Assembly: GCF_007655135.1 (NCBI RefSeq)
Contig: NC_045131.1
Span: 19,638,001 to 19,702,000 of the forward strand
Direction: 5' to 3'
Origin: Punica granatum
Lineage: Eukaryota > Streptophyta > Magnoliopsida > Myrtales > Lythraceae
DNA length: 64,000 nucleotides
Below the pieces are notes generated by a model, which was not told the DNA's origin, did no database searches, and worked only from the letters and a program-made list of their open reading frames with translations. The first letter of the stretch is position 1. Each line of letters opens with the position of its first letter. Both the position numbers and the translations under genes were made by a program. This document shows positions 11,356-23,690 of the stretch, one piece after another.

Positions 11356-12918
11356 TGTCAGCACCCCATTTTGGCTCACCTTTCCAAACGATGATATCAG
11401 CAATGATCCAAGCCACAACTTGAGCAGAATACAGAAAAACGACTTAACAGAGCAGAAAATCACTATTCATCCTCAAGTCGGCAAAATAGAGCAAATGACA
11501 CATGCATATGACAAAAGGACTCCAGGGGTCACCAAAGGGTAATAGAGTGACTAGAGAGCTCAACAATATCCAAAACCGGCATTTTCAGTATATCACACGG
11601 ACAGTTCTATTTTCCGATAGTTCGCTCGATCATCGGAAGATAGCCAATATTGGACTCCAAAAATCCACTCCAGTGCCAAACAGATGAAAAGTGTCCCCAA
11701 AGGCATTTTGCAAATCATCTGCTCTATACAGAACAACTTTCTGTATACAGACAACTTTTCAGTGGAAGTCCAAAAATGCCGGTTTCTCGGAGAAAAGTTA
11801 ATTCCAAATATCAGATGCGGCCATGCCCCTCAATCATACAGAGCACGAGCAGTGCTTCATATTGTCTTTTAGAAGCCATACAGACACTCTGAATGACTTC
11901 CGAACGACAAAACGGGCATACCCTTCTTCGGAAGAGCGTAACCGGAGACTGGTCTGATGGAATTACGGCAAACGAAGTTCACACTACATTGCCCTGAAAA
12001 CTCCAGCGGACATTCGCAAATGGGCAAAACAGACAGCAAAACCCTTCACGGTCTCCCGAGTAACCTCCGAGGAGCACAAAAGGTCATTTTCAATGAAGAT
12101 CCATATCCGGAGGTCCTATTTGGGAAAACTTGACGCCGGATGCTTACCTTACACAATGCTAGCCTTCTCAAGGCTCAATGTGGAATCGTCGGAATGAATC
12201 ACACAACTCATCTAGACCCCTCGAGCAGTGCTTTAAAGGTCTCAGATGCACTTTTCATATCTTTAGAGGCCCAATCTCAGCAAACAGAGATCACAGTAAT
12301 CTCCGGATCGCCCAAGAAACTCAGAAAGCAATCTGAGAAATCCAGTTTCGGCCTCCTAGGACATCTCCGGCTCCATATTTGCATTTACCGGCCTAAGGGA
12401 CAAGTGCCCACGTAATTTGACAATTTGTGTCAAAATGATCGATGTGGGATACAGATACAAGATATGTTGTCAGAAGTGGATAACCTCGCTCTGAATGCAT
12501 AAAAGGAGAAAAACCGGCTTCCGAGTCTCATACAGATATTTGGCAATTCCTCACGGAAAATGTCAATCTCGGACTCATTAAATCCGTTTCCTCGCGATCA
12601 ATCGAGACTCGAGCTTTTTCCCGGTTTCTCCTCTTCGGTCGTGGGACCCACGGACTACCCAAGATGAGTCAACCCTTTGCTCTAGAAGCTTCCTCTTCTT
12701 CTTCAATGCAAGAAGCCAACTTGCATTCTTAGCCAAAATATCCAAAGAGTTTGAAGACAACACTCCAAGTCTTCTTCAATGCCATTTAATGCTTTGATCT
12801 CTTCTTCATTAATACAAATGGAAGAGGATAGAGCTAGATATTTCCTTAAGCAAACCGTCCATCCTAAGCATGCCCACTAATGATGCTTTGTTTCACTAAT
12901 TGTGTCATTAGTTTTGCC

Positions 12919-12925
12919 TATAAAT
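12919..12925 (+). promoter_or_regulatory. candidate TATA box in the Ogre-3 LTR
   Basis: TATAAAT about 1.56 kb into the LTR, followed by a pyrimidine-rich TCTCCTCTTACACAC stretch. The corresponding segments of Ogre-1 (22157-22164) and Ogre-2 (47004-47010, minus) also carry TATA-like sequence. Confidence 0.55.
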
Positions 12926-13269
12926 GGCCCAAAAGTGATTAAGATAATCACTTCTCCTCTTACACACTCTCTCCAACCTTTCTCCTTCAAGAAATCCTCT
13001 CAAACTCCATAGCCAAGAATACTCAAGAACCAGCAAGCTTCAACACTTCAAAACCAAGAGACAAAAACCGAAGCAAACCCGAAGAAAGCTTTGAGTTTCT
13101 TAAGTCGAAAGCCGATGTTCATCATCCCGACTTAAGTTCAAAACTTCTCAAACTCCATGGACCACATGTTTTGGACCCAAGGAGTTCATTCATGAACTTA
13201 GATTTTTGGTTTGAAGTCATTTGCTCATCATTTCAAGTTGATTTCCTCATTTCGGGCGAAGATCGTGCT

Positions 13270-13500
13270 CTCGGGTGAACAGTGCACCCGTAGCCGCATG
13301 CTCGCGCGTCCAGCCGCGCACACGCGCGCACAGCAGCGCGCCCGCGCGCACAACCGCCCGCCCCGCGCGCACGCGCGCCTCCTGCGCGTCCAGCCGCGTG
13401 CACAGCCGCGCGCCCCGCGCGCCCGCGTGCCTCCCGCGTGTCCAGCCGCGCGCCCGCGCGCCTCCCGTGCACTCCAGCCGCACGCCCCATGCACCTAGCT
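13270..13500 (+). repeat. GC-rich low-complexity block in the Ogre-3 LTR
   Basis: Irregular CGCGC/CCGCGC-rich sequence that opens several overlapping frames on both strands. It sits about 1.9 kb into the LTR, where Ogre-2 has a different GC-rich minisatellite (46290-46680). I regard the frames as compositional. Confidence 0.7.
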
Positions 13501-16351
13501 CCCCGAACGTGCATGCCCTTGCACCCGAGCACTCTTCCAAGCGTTCAACCGAGTCACCCGACTCTCGAACACTTCCCCGACTCTTTCCTCGTATTCGGAG
13601 GCTAGGTAAATCACTCTTGACTTAGAGGAGTTAGGGCTCTTTACATTATTTGCATGGCTATGGAGTAATATGGCGTTTTATGCATGTTTAACTTGCAAGA
13701 CTTAATTTTATACACTTTCTTGTTATATTATGCATGTTCATCATCATATAACATGTTAGCATGTCGGGAAACGTTTGGATCGACCCTCGGAAGACCTTCC
13801 CAACCCGAAATAAGCAAAAGAGCTCTCGAGTTTGCCTCAAGAAGAGGTGACCGAGGCTTGGCTTGCTTTCCTTGGGTTAAGATCGGCCTTCTTAGCCCGA
13901 TCCAAGCTTGATTCCCGAGTTTTCTCGTGTTTTCTCACATGCATGAAGTCGGTATTATTTTATCGATTCCTTAAATAACTTGTTTGTGCATGTTTCCATG
14001 TTCGAATGCGTTATTCAAATCATGGCAATACCGACTTTCGTTTAATTGTTTCATTTATAATGTTTGTCGTTTAAGCATGCGAGAAATGATTCGAAACAAG
14101 ACTGGGAAATCTCGTGGAACCCCATTCGGGCCATGGGACCTCTCGGCTATCTCCAAGGAGAAGTAACCGAGAGCCTCTTAGACTCGTACGGGTTGCTTGA
14201 GGCTTCCTCTTCCTGTTTTGAGTCCGTTCTCGGCTTTCGTGTAATTTGCAATTTACATTATCGTCGCAATATCGCATGAAAATGTCTTTTCAAAACAAAG
14301 CATGCATGGATTTGGGTATCGATGACTCATTCGGGTCCATTCGGTTATGAGGGTAGTTTCGGTCATTGGACCAAATTATACTCGATCCTTATGGAATCGT
14401 CTTGGTCGTCGAGTCATGAATCGTTTTCACAATTAATGCATTCGGCACAACCCTTAAGCATTAATTCCACAAACGGGTTAATCGAGACGCTCACATGATT
14501 AAACCCACTTTACACTGATAAAGTTTACACGAATTGGCCATTAACTGATAACTCGCGTCAATGAGCTGTCAAATGACGTTGGTACCCTTTTCAAACTTAT
14601 CAATTTCAAAACCCGAAACGCGCGGTCCGATGTAGCATGGACGTCTGAAAAGGGCTTCTGTGTCTCAACTTGAGTTTTTACCTGATTCCAGGTAACTCAG
14701 GTCATGATGCAGAAGATCTTTCTAGATCACTTCCGGGCAAACCAACCGGTTCTTTGGCTTTTTCGGGGTTCTTGCATAACCCTGGACGATCCAGGGAATT
14801 AGTCGACACCGGCTACAGGCCGAGGTGGCCCGCACTACGATGTTTCCCCTTTTCTGAAAACAACTTTCAAATAAAGGGCAAAATCGTCTTTTCACAATTC
14901 AGCGACACCCCTAGGGTTAGCATGACAGAAACACTACAGTACGGGATAAGAATGGGCTACCTGTTCAGGTGCAGGTTCATCTGCATAGCCTTTTCTTATC
15001 TAACTGATGAGTTTCTGTCATCCTAACATAGACTCGGGTAACTAGAACGGTTATCTCTGTCAGAAAACATGCAAAATCCTGATTAACCTTTCACTCGACC
15101 TCACCAAACACTAGATAATGATTAGGAGGAATTCTATATTCCAAATCTAGAGTCAAAACACGAGTTTGGTTAATTCAGTGGTAATTTAGTGTCACAATAC
15201 AGAACAACTGTAAAAGCAATCCACATACATGAGATTTGACTCTCTTTGTCAAGTTCTCAAAATAAAGTCGAATCCTAAAACATTGGCACGTGCTTGTTTG
15301 TCTAGGGTAGGATTTGCATGCCAAAATACCCCAGATTAACAACTTGTTAAAACACGTACACTCGATAATAACAAACACCTTGTCTGTTATTTACCTGCTG
15401 CGTGTTATCTTTCCACACATGTTTGCCATGCGGGTCGAGCCTGATCCCTAGGCCGAAATAATATTAGGGTTCAACGCCCTAATCATCGATCACAGGGTCC
15501 AACGCCCTGTTCAGTGAGAGCGTACATTGAATTTCAGTTCTTCGGTCTTTTCCCTAAACTCACGGTGAGTTAGAGCAGAATAATAACCGACAGCGAGTCG
15601 ACTGGAATTCGGCCATTTGTAATTTTTATTTATTGTTTTCAAGAGCATTGTAAGGACTTTTATTTTGTACATTTGTTCTGTAAGAATTCCAGTCGGTGAG
15701 CGAACGGTCCGAGAGTCGAATTAATCGAATCGGTCTAATGCTTGTCCAGACACAAGTAAATCCAAGATCTCGCGGTTTTGGTTCACGCAGGGATTCAACC
15801 TCCATGGTTCGATGAACTGTAACGCAAGATTGTGAACCAACTCCCCAACATACGGGTTTACTTCTCTCTCGGCTTCTCAACCGACATCGTTTAATTCACC
15901 GAATCTTTGGTGTCAAAACGTGCGAGCCGAGTGCAGCTTAATTCATGCGGTAAATCATAAAACATGCAAGCCTAGCAAACCAGAGTACCGAGAGGGTGTG
16001 CGGGATATAGGCCCGCACGTAACATGAACCCCCGAACACAAATTTTCCGGTTCCGCACAGAGCAATGCCTTAATAACAAACTAGGTGTTCCATACCCCTA
16101 GACCCGGGTAACTTATCCGCCCTCGACCTTCGGGTCATAAAATGATAAGTGGCGACTCCTTCTCTCACGCGTATCCGTCACGCGTCCCCACGGGAAGGTG
16201 GACACTCCCAAGCCGAGCGATCCAAAAGCGCGCATGCGGGCCCCGACGAGAGTCCACAGTCGGGTCCGTACAGTACATATGCGGGAAATGCGAAAAGCGA
16301 TAAATAAACAAGCGAACAAAGCAAGCGGGAACGAGCCCGAACCCTCTAAGT

Positions 16352-16370
16352 GTCCCCAGTGGAGTCGCCA
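16352..16370 (-). promoter_or_regulatory. primer-binding site of Ogre-4
   Basis: The minus strand reads TGGCGACTCCACTGGGGAC, three bases from the LTR end at 16374. It is identical to the Ogre-1 site. Ogre elements are reported to use tRNA-Arg; I cannot check the isoacceptor. Confidence 0.85.
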
Positions 16371-16373
16371 AGC

Positions 16374-18382
16374 TGTGCGCACCCGAATTTAATCTCGTCG
16401 GGGCACGCATGCGCGCGCCTAAGCAAACGCGGCTTGGGAGTGTCCACCTTCCCGGGGACGCGCGACGGACGCACGTGAGAAGGAGTCGCCACTTGCCATT
16501 TTACGACCCGAAAGTCGAGGGCCGGCAAGTTACCCGGGTCTAGGGGTACAGGGTACACCTAAATGCTAAGGCAATGGTCATGTGGAACCAAAAATTCCGA
16601 ATTCGGGGGTTCCATTACGTGCGGGCCTATATCCCGCACGCCCTTTCGGTACTCTAGCTTGCTAAGCTTGCCGTTTTGTTTATTTACCGCGTGATTTAAG
16701 GTCGCACTTGACTCGCCCGTTTTGACATCGTAAAGTCGATGGATTGATCAAGTTGGGCCAAGAATTTGAAAGATGAGTAGGCTTGTGCATCGAGGAATCG
16801 GTTCACTATCTTAGCGTTACAGTTCATCGAACCGTGATGGTCGAATCTCTGCGTGAACCGAAGCCACGAGTATTCGAGTTTACTCACCTTTTGGTGGCGA
16901 TAGACCAACTTAACCGATCCGGCACTCGGACCTCTCGCTCGCCGATCAGGGATCCTTACAAGTGCACGAATGAACATACAAATAGAATTCTCGCAATGTT
17001 CCCTCAACTAATTACCAGGCGTAACTGAATAAGTAAATGGATCCCGATCGGTTTGCATTGGGCCAATATTCCGCTCCGGCTCATCGAGTATTTTGAAATA
17101 ACCGATAAATAAATTAAGGCAACGCGGGCTCGAGGAGCCGGGGGTCGGGTCCGATCGATCCAACGGTTTTCGGGAGGACCGGTCGGTTCTCACTGTATCT
17201 GATGGACTGATCGAGCTGCCGGGTGATATCTAAACCCGTTTCATGCGCTCAATCCAAATTTGCCTTCCACATAGGTCGCATTCGGAGTGTGACAGTGAAT
17301 CGAGCCTAGATCCCATTCCACACTTGGGTTGCACGCGCTCGGTGAGTTAAGAGGCGTTGGACCTCGTGTTCGGTGATTTGGGGCGTTGGACCCCGTGCAA
17401 CACGTGACCTATGGACTCGGGCCCGAACCGCAATAAATCATCATATGCAAAGACAAAATGGAAGAAAACTGATAAAACTGACACAATACAGACAACAACT
17501 GACAATTGTCGGCGAATACAGACAAGTGGTGTATTAAGTCGAATGTATGTGATTTAATCAGTTATTACCCGTGGTTGATTGGCAAACAATGCATCTAACC
17601 TAGGCAAACATGGAGGACGGGCTAGGATAAGATTCTAGGCCAATTACATGTGTGTATCTGTTTTATGGCTTTTATTCAGTTAAGTGTCACTGCGGTTTCA
17701 CCGAATTAGCCAAACTCGTGTTTTGACTCTAGATTGGAATCTATCATTCCACTTATCCATTATCTAATGTTTGATTAAGCCAAATGCATGATTAGTCCGG
17801 TTTTTCGTGTTTTGTAACTGAAACAAAATGTTCACCACCGAATCCACGATAGGAAGATAAAAACACCGAAAGTGAACGAAATGGGCCGTGCGAATGAAAC
17901 TCGCACCCAAACGGGTTGCCCTTTTCGTTCATAGATCGAAGTGTTTCCAACTCCCTAACGCCTAGGGTATCGATGAATCACGGAATGACGATTATGCCCT
18001 TGGGTGATAAAATTGCGATGTTCGTGTGTAAATTGGAGATCGCGTCACACGAAGAAGTCTAAGAAGGACTCGCGCGTCTCGACTCAAGCCGCCTCAAATT
18101 GGGCCCGGACTCGAGTCATAGCACGCGAGTACTCGTTAGACGTTTATTCTATTCGTGTTACACGTCTCGGAGTTTCGAAATTGTGAGCTTTTAATGGAAA
18201 AGGGCATTCTCGCCGTTCCGTAAATCATCGATGCGTTTATGAATTAATAATCAATTTGCCCAATTGTTTAGTCCAAGTGTTTTAATTAGCCGAATGATAC
18301 GTCCCGTTTGACCAGTTTGTGAAATTATTCGATGTTTGTTGTTCCTTGCTACGGTTATGGTTGCGACGGGCGGTATCGGGAT
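16374..18382 (-). repeat. Ogre-4 5' LTR, truncated (LTR family 1)
   Basis: The 3' 2 kb of a family-1 LTR, ending TGTGCGCAC... at 16374 (plus-strand reading). A hairpin lies at 16618-16640. The right end stops at 18382, where the Ogre-2 LTR begins. No gene is present. Confidence 0.85.
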
Positions 18383-20814
18383 TGTACGGACCCGAATGTG
18401 GACTCTCGTCGGGGCCTGCATTGCGCGCTTTTGGATCGCGCGGCTTGGTCGGAACGTCCACCTTCCCGTGGGGACGCGCGTCGGACACGCGTGAGAGAAG
18501 GAGTCGCCACTTATCATTTTACGACCCGAAGGTCGAGGGCGGATAAGTTACCCGGGTCTAGGGGTATGGAACACCTAGTTTGTTGTTAAGGCATTGGTTT
18601 GTGCGGAACCGGAAAGTCCGTGTTCGGGGGTTCATGTTACGTGCGGACCTATATCCCGCACGCCCTTTCGGTACTCTGGTTTGCTAGGCTTGCATGTTTT
18701 ATTATTTACCGCGTGAATTAAGCTGCACTCGGCTCGCACGTTTTAACACCGGAGATTCGATGAACCAAACGATGTCGGTTGAGAAGCCGGGAGAGAAGTA
18801 AATCTATATCTCAGGGAATTGGTTCACAATCTTGCGTTACAGTTCATCGAACCATGGAGGTTGAATCCCTGCGTGAACCAGAACCGCGAGATCTTGGATT
18901 TACTTGTGTCTGGGCAAGCATTAGACCGATTCGATTAATTCGATTCTCAGACCGTTCGCTCACCGACTGGAATTCTTACAGAATAAATGCACCAAATAGA
19001 ATCCTTATAATGCTCTCAAAACAGTAAATACAAATTACAAAAGGGTCGAATTCCAGTCGTTTTGCGTTCGGTTATTATTCCACTCTAACTCACCGTGAGT
19101 TTAGGGAAAAGACCGAAAAACTGAAATTCAATGGACGCTCTCACTGAATAGGGCGTTGGACCCTGTGAGTGTTGATTAGGGTGTTGGACCCTGTGCTCGA
19201 TGATTAGGGCGTTGAACCGTAATATTATTCGGCCTAGGGATCAGGCTCGACCCGCATGGCAAACAGGTGGGGAAAGATAACACGCAACATGTTAATAACA
19301 GACAAAGTGTTTGTTATTGTCGTGTTTACGTGAACTAACAGATTATTAACCCAGGGGTGTTTTTGCAAGCAAATGCCATATGCTAAACAATCAAACATGT
19401 GCCAACGTTTTAGCATTCGGCTTTGTTTTGAGAACTTGACAAAGAGAGTCAAATCTCAGGTGTGTGGATTGCTTTTACAATTGTTCTGTATTGTGACACT
19501 GAATTACCACTGAATTAACCAAACTCGTGTTTTGACTCTAGATTTGGAATCTAGAATTCCTCCTAACCATTATCTAGTGTTTGGTTAGGTCGAGTGAAAG
19601 GTTAATCAGCATTTTGCATGTTTTCTGACAGAGATAACCGTTCTAGTTACCCGAGTCTATGTTAGGATAACAGAAACTCATCAGTTAGATAAGAAAAGGC
19701 TATGCAGATGAACCTGCACCTGAACAGGTAGCCCATTCTTATCCCGTACTGTAGTGTTTCTGTCATGCTAACCCTAAGGGTGTCGCTGAATTGTGAAAAG
19801 ACGATTTTGCCCTTTATTTGAAAATTGTTCTCAGAAAAGGGGAAAACATCGCAGTGCGGGCCACCTCGGCCTGTAGCCGGTGTCAACCAAATCCCTGGAT
19901 CATCCAGGGTTGTGCAAGAACCCCGAAAAAGCCAAAGAATCGGTCGATCTGCCCGGAAGTGATCTAGAAAGATCTTCTGTATCCTAACCTGAGCTACCTG
20001 GAATCAGGTAAAAACTCAAGTTGAGATACAGAAGCCTTTTTTAGACGTCCATGCTATACCGGACCGTGTGTTTCGGGTTTTGAAATTGATAAGTTTGAAA
20101 AGGGCACCAACGTCCTTTGACGACTCGTCGACGCGAGTTATCAGTTAATGTCCAATTCGGGTAAACTTTATCAGTGTGAAGTGGGTTTAATCATGTGAGC
20201 GTCCCGATTAACCCGTTTGTGGAATTAATGCTTAAGGGTTGTGCCGAATGCATTAATTGTGAAAACGATTCGTGATTCGACGACCAAGACGATTCCATAA
20301 GGATCGAGGATAATTTGGTCCAATAACCGAAACTACCCTCGTAAGCGAATGGACCCGAATGAGTCATCGATACTCGAATCCATGCATTCTTCGTTTAAAA
20401 GAGTCTTTACATGATACTTTAACATAGGAATCGTAAAGACATTGAAGTAAAAATTCACACCATCCGATAAGCGAATTAAACTTGAGATAAGGAACTCATT
20501 CTTGACCCAAGGAAGGCCAAGAAACCCTCGGCTTCATCTTATGAAAGGTGGCCGAAGGTTCTCATGGCTCTATCCGAGTCACAAATGATTTCCTAATCGT
20601 GGTTTAATTATTTTTCGCATGCTCAAACATCAACCGTGATAAATAGCACTCCTTTTTAACAAAAGCCGGCGTTATCACGATTTGTTTAGCTCATTTAAAC
20701 ATATAAACATTCACAAACGTATTAATTAAGGAAAAGGATAAAATAACACCGGCTTCATGCATGCAATAATGATAAAACAAACTCGGAAACTAACTTGAAT
20801 AGGCTAAGGAGACC
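18383..20814 (-). repeat. Ogre-2 3' LTR, left (3'-terminal) part
   Basis: 2432 bp of family-2 LTR, starting at TGTACGGACCCG (the LTR 3' end on the element strand) and cut at 20814 by Ogre-1. It aligns inverted with 13800-16272 of Ogre-3 and directly with 62468-64000. It holds the hairpin 18640-18662 (one stem base changed) and three CAACGCC-type motifs at about 19146-19215. Confidence 0.9.
20810..20814 (+). repeat. target-site duplication, left copy (AGACC)
   Basis: AGACC immediately before the Ogre-1 LTR start TGTCAG. The same five bases follow the other LTR at 45910-45914. Five bp is the normal duplication size for Ty3/gypsy integration. Confidence 0.92.
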
Positions 20815-22156
20815 TGTCAGCACCCCATTTTGGCCCACCGGCTTCCCGCACAAGAATTCCCGACTGAAGCTCGGGACACTATTCATCGCCCAGCAATCGG
20901 AGGCAAATAGGCGGGCACGGGGTCATGAACAATAAAGAAAAACACGGTCCACTGAGAAAGGCGGAAGAAAGCAGTCAGAAGAACAGACGAACGAGGAATC
21001 CCGAAAACAACGGAGCTGGCACTATGGCACTATTCATCACTGAGTCACCGAAGCACCGAAAGGTGCCCAATATGGGGCTCCAAAAATCCCTCCCAGTGCC
21101 AAAATGACCAATGACACGTCCGGGCGCATTTCCGGGACATCCTGCTTAAGCCGGGACACCCCGATCCCCCACGGACGCCTTTTCTGACAGAGCTCCCGGG
21201 GTTCGCTCCACTGACAAGCAAACGGCCCCTCAAAACGGGTCTACAGGCGCCCAGGGACCACCAGGGCCGGGGAACAAGTTTCAGACAACCTTCCGGAACT
21301 CGGCTCGATCTCCCGAAGTACGCTTCAGTGATCACGAACGCCTCCCGGTGAACCTTCGGGTATTTCCATGGAAAGCAGAGACCACAACGATCTCTGAGTA
21401 CCTCACGATAACCTCCAAGCACCTCAAGGCATTCAGGGCACACTGAGAAAATCCCGGTCGAAGTCCCTAGGCCTTCCCGGGCCAACGGTCCCCGACCGAG
21501 GACAACGGGCCAACGATCCCCCGCGGGGCAAAAGGATCGTCAAAACAAATGCAAGGATGCACAAAGGTCAATCGGGGGTCGAGGGGCGCTAAATTCCACT
21601 CCGAACGTCCAAACGGGGCGAAACCGACTCCTGAGGCGCCGAGTCGCCCGAACGTTCGTCCACGCGACGCATGGCGATATTGGGCTCGCTCAAATCCTCG
21701 TAGTCCAGGCATTCCAAATCTTCAAATTAATTGGACATCGGAGGTCGGACGCGAGCTCAATCAAGTCTCAAGCGTTTGCCGGCTTTTCTCCTAATCGGAT
21801 GGGACCCACAGCCTAGCCAAGCCAAGCCATCAAGCCACGGCTCAACCCCAAGCCACGGCTCAACCCTCGGCTCGGATTGGACAGCCCAAGCCGCGGCTCA
21901 AGCCCCTCCCACCATCGGCTCCAAGCACCCCCCACCACACATTTCAAATTTCCCTCACTTCTTTCATTTCCTCTTACACACCCATCAACTCCCATCACCT
22001 CCCATCACTTCCACCTTACTTCCCCCACACACTATGTGACATCTCCCCCTCCCTAATCCCATGATATATTTCAGCAGCCCCACTAAGCCATTTCGGCAGC
22101 CCCATTAAGCCCAAAAACCGCAATTAACTCCCCAAAAGCAAGTCATTAGCCTTCCC

Positions 22157-22164
22157 TTTATAAG
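22157..22164 (+). promoter_or_regulatory. candidate TATA box of Ogre-1
   Basis: TTTATAAG about 1.34 kb into the LTR, followed by a pyrimidine-rich TTCTTCATTCTCCTTCTCTC stretch typical of plant transcription starts. Kept in the 3' LTR at 42024-42031. This would place U3 in the first 1.35 kb and leave about 3.9 kb of R and U5. Confidence 0.6.
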
Positions 22165-23044
22165 CCCTTTCACCATTAGACTTAATGACTTCTTCATTCT
22201 CCTTCTCTCTCAAGCCAATCTCCCTCTAAAATCCTCTCAACTTTCAGCCCACTCCCACAGCTCGTACCACTCCTTGCCAAGGCCGAAACCGGCCAAAACC
22301 GTCGGAAAACCACCCGGTATTCCGGTAACCACCCGACCCGACTTAAACCAAAAATCACCAAACTCCCTAGCCTACCTATTTTCCATCCCCTAAGTCCGTT
22401 TCCGGGCTTAGATTTTCCATTTGAGGTCCCTAACATCACTTTCCAGCCAAAGTTGTAATCGGGTCCCGAGTCTCCAAGCCGCGTGCAACCGAGCACCTCG
22501 ACGTGCCATTTTCTCCCGCGACTTTGGAGAGTCGTGCCATCATGTTCAAAGGGTTCCTCATGACCCTCACCCTCTCTCGTGAAGAGGTGGTCACGATCCG
22601 AGGGCCGATCCACCGTGCACAACCTCCGTTTCATTGTTTTTCACTTACCGGGTTTTCTGTGTTCATACCCGAACTTCTCTCACGTTTTTCGAGCTTGTCT
22701 AGGGCTCGGCACGCTCGGGTCTGCCCGTGCTCGTCTAGATCTACCTCTTAGGAGTCCAACGAGCCCGACCTTGCACCGTGCCGTGCCCAGAGCTCGCGTG
22801 CCAAGCCGTTCTCCCGCGACTAGCCGCGGCTGTTTTCTCTCGGATTGCTCACTTCCGCGACTTCAAGCCGAGTCTTGCGACTCCCACGGCCACTTCTCCG
22901 ACTCCTTCCTCGTGTTCCGAGGCTAGGTAAGACTCCTCTATGACTTAGAGAAGCTAGGTTCTTCGATATTTGTTTGATATGGGGTGTTAGGGGCTCATTT
23001 CGCATGATTTTCCTTAGATCCCGGGTTTGGCCCTAGAGCAACTT

Positions 23045-23690
23045 CGTGAACCATCCGACTTCGAAATGAGCTGAAATTTCTACCACAGACACTTGATGTT
23101 ATTTTAAGTCCCCATACAAAATTTCAGATTTTTCTGTGCACTGGATCTCCGGATAAAAAATGTTTACCCGTTATTTCGGTATTCTCGGCCAGATTTTGAT
23201 ATGTCTCGTGAACCATCCGAGTTCGAAATGAGCTAAAATGTTTACCACAGACACTTGATGTTATTTTAAGTTCCCATACAAAATTTCAGATTTTTCTGTG
23301 CACTGGATCTCCGGATAAAAAATGTTTACCCGTTATTTCGGTATTCTCGGCCAGATTTTGATATGTCTCGTGAACCATCCGAGTTCAAAATGAGCTGAAC
23401 TTTTTACCACAGACACTTGATGTTATTTTAAGTCCCCATACAAAATTTCAGATTTTTCTGTGCACTGGATCTCCGGATAAAAAATGTTTACCCGTTATTT
23501 CGGTGTTTCCGGTCTGATTTTGATAGATCTCGCGAACCATCCGACTTCAAAATGAACTGAAATTTTTACCACACATTCCTGATGTTATTTTAAGGTTCCA
23601 CACAAAATTTCATATTTTTATGGGCGCTGAAACTCCAAATAAAAATTATTTACCGAACTTTTCGTATATTCGACAAATCAGATCACACTG
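23045..23690 (+). repeat. 162-bp tandem repeat in the Ogre-1 5' LTR, four units
   Basis: Units begin at 23045, 23207, 23369 and 23531 with CG(T/C)GAACCATCCGA. The first three are near-identical and the fourth is diverged. No coding potential. Same array in the 3' LTR. Confidence 0.9.

Larger units (their letters stand above)
11096..16272 (+). mobile_element. Ogre-3, 3' end of a plus-strand Tat/Ogre element
   Basis: Only the 3' non-coding repeats, polypurine tract and 3' LTR are present. The rest is cut off by the copia array on the left. The DNA 11096-16272 is an inverted, diverged relative of Ogre-2 DNA (18383-20814 plus 45915-48830), which fixes its identity and orientation. Its right end, GTCCGTACA at 16264-16272, abuts Ogre-4 leader sequence, so Ogre-3 appears inserted into Ogre-4. 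Confidence 0.85.
11356..16272 (+). repeat. Ogre-3 3' LTR, 4917 bp (LTR family 2)
   Basis: It starts TGTCAGCACCCCATTTTGGC, the terminus shared by all Ogre LTRs here, and ends GTCCGTACA. It aligns in inverted orientation with the split Ogre-2 3' LTR. Landmarks: TATA box 12919-12925, GC-rich minisatellite-like block about 13270-13500, donor-like GCTAG|GTAAA at 13606, repeated CAACGCCCT motifs at about 15470-15510, and a hairpin at 15997-16019. Open frames inside it are short and not conserved with Ogre-2. Confidence 0.9.
16273..18382 (-). mobile_element. Ogre-4, remnant with leader start and truncated 5' LTR
   Basis: Minus-strand remnant. It holds 101 bp of leader (16273-16373), which matches the first bases after the Ogre-1 5' LTR, then a primer-binding site and 2009 bp of LTR. 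Its LTR matches family 1 (Ogre-1, about 24000-26050 inverted) but is more diverged. The left side is interrupted by Ogre-3 and the right side by Ogre-2. The remaining parts should lie outside the window, so it is probably the oldest layer here. Confidence 0.82.

Noticed and set aside
13211..13625. Overlapping Ala/Arg/Pro-rich frames on both strands
   Set aside because: They come from a GC-rich low-complexity block in an LTR and open on both strands at once, the usual sign of composition rather than coding.
21045..21485. 146-residue minus frame in the Ogre-1 LTR, repeated at 41010-41450
   Set aside because: Antisense to the LTR U3 region and present twice only through LTR duplication; no recognisable family.
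22194..22926. LTR frames of 115-146 residues repeated at 42087-42792
   Set aside because: They recur because the LTR is duplicated. They are not kept in Ogre-3 or Ogre-2 and show no domain.
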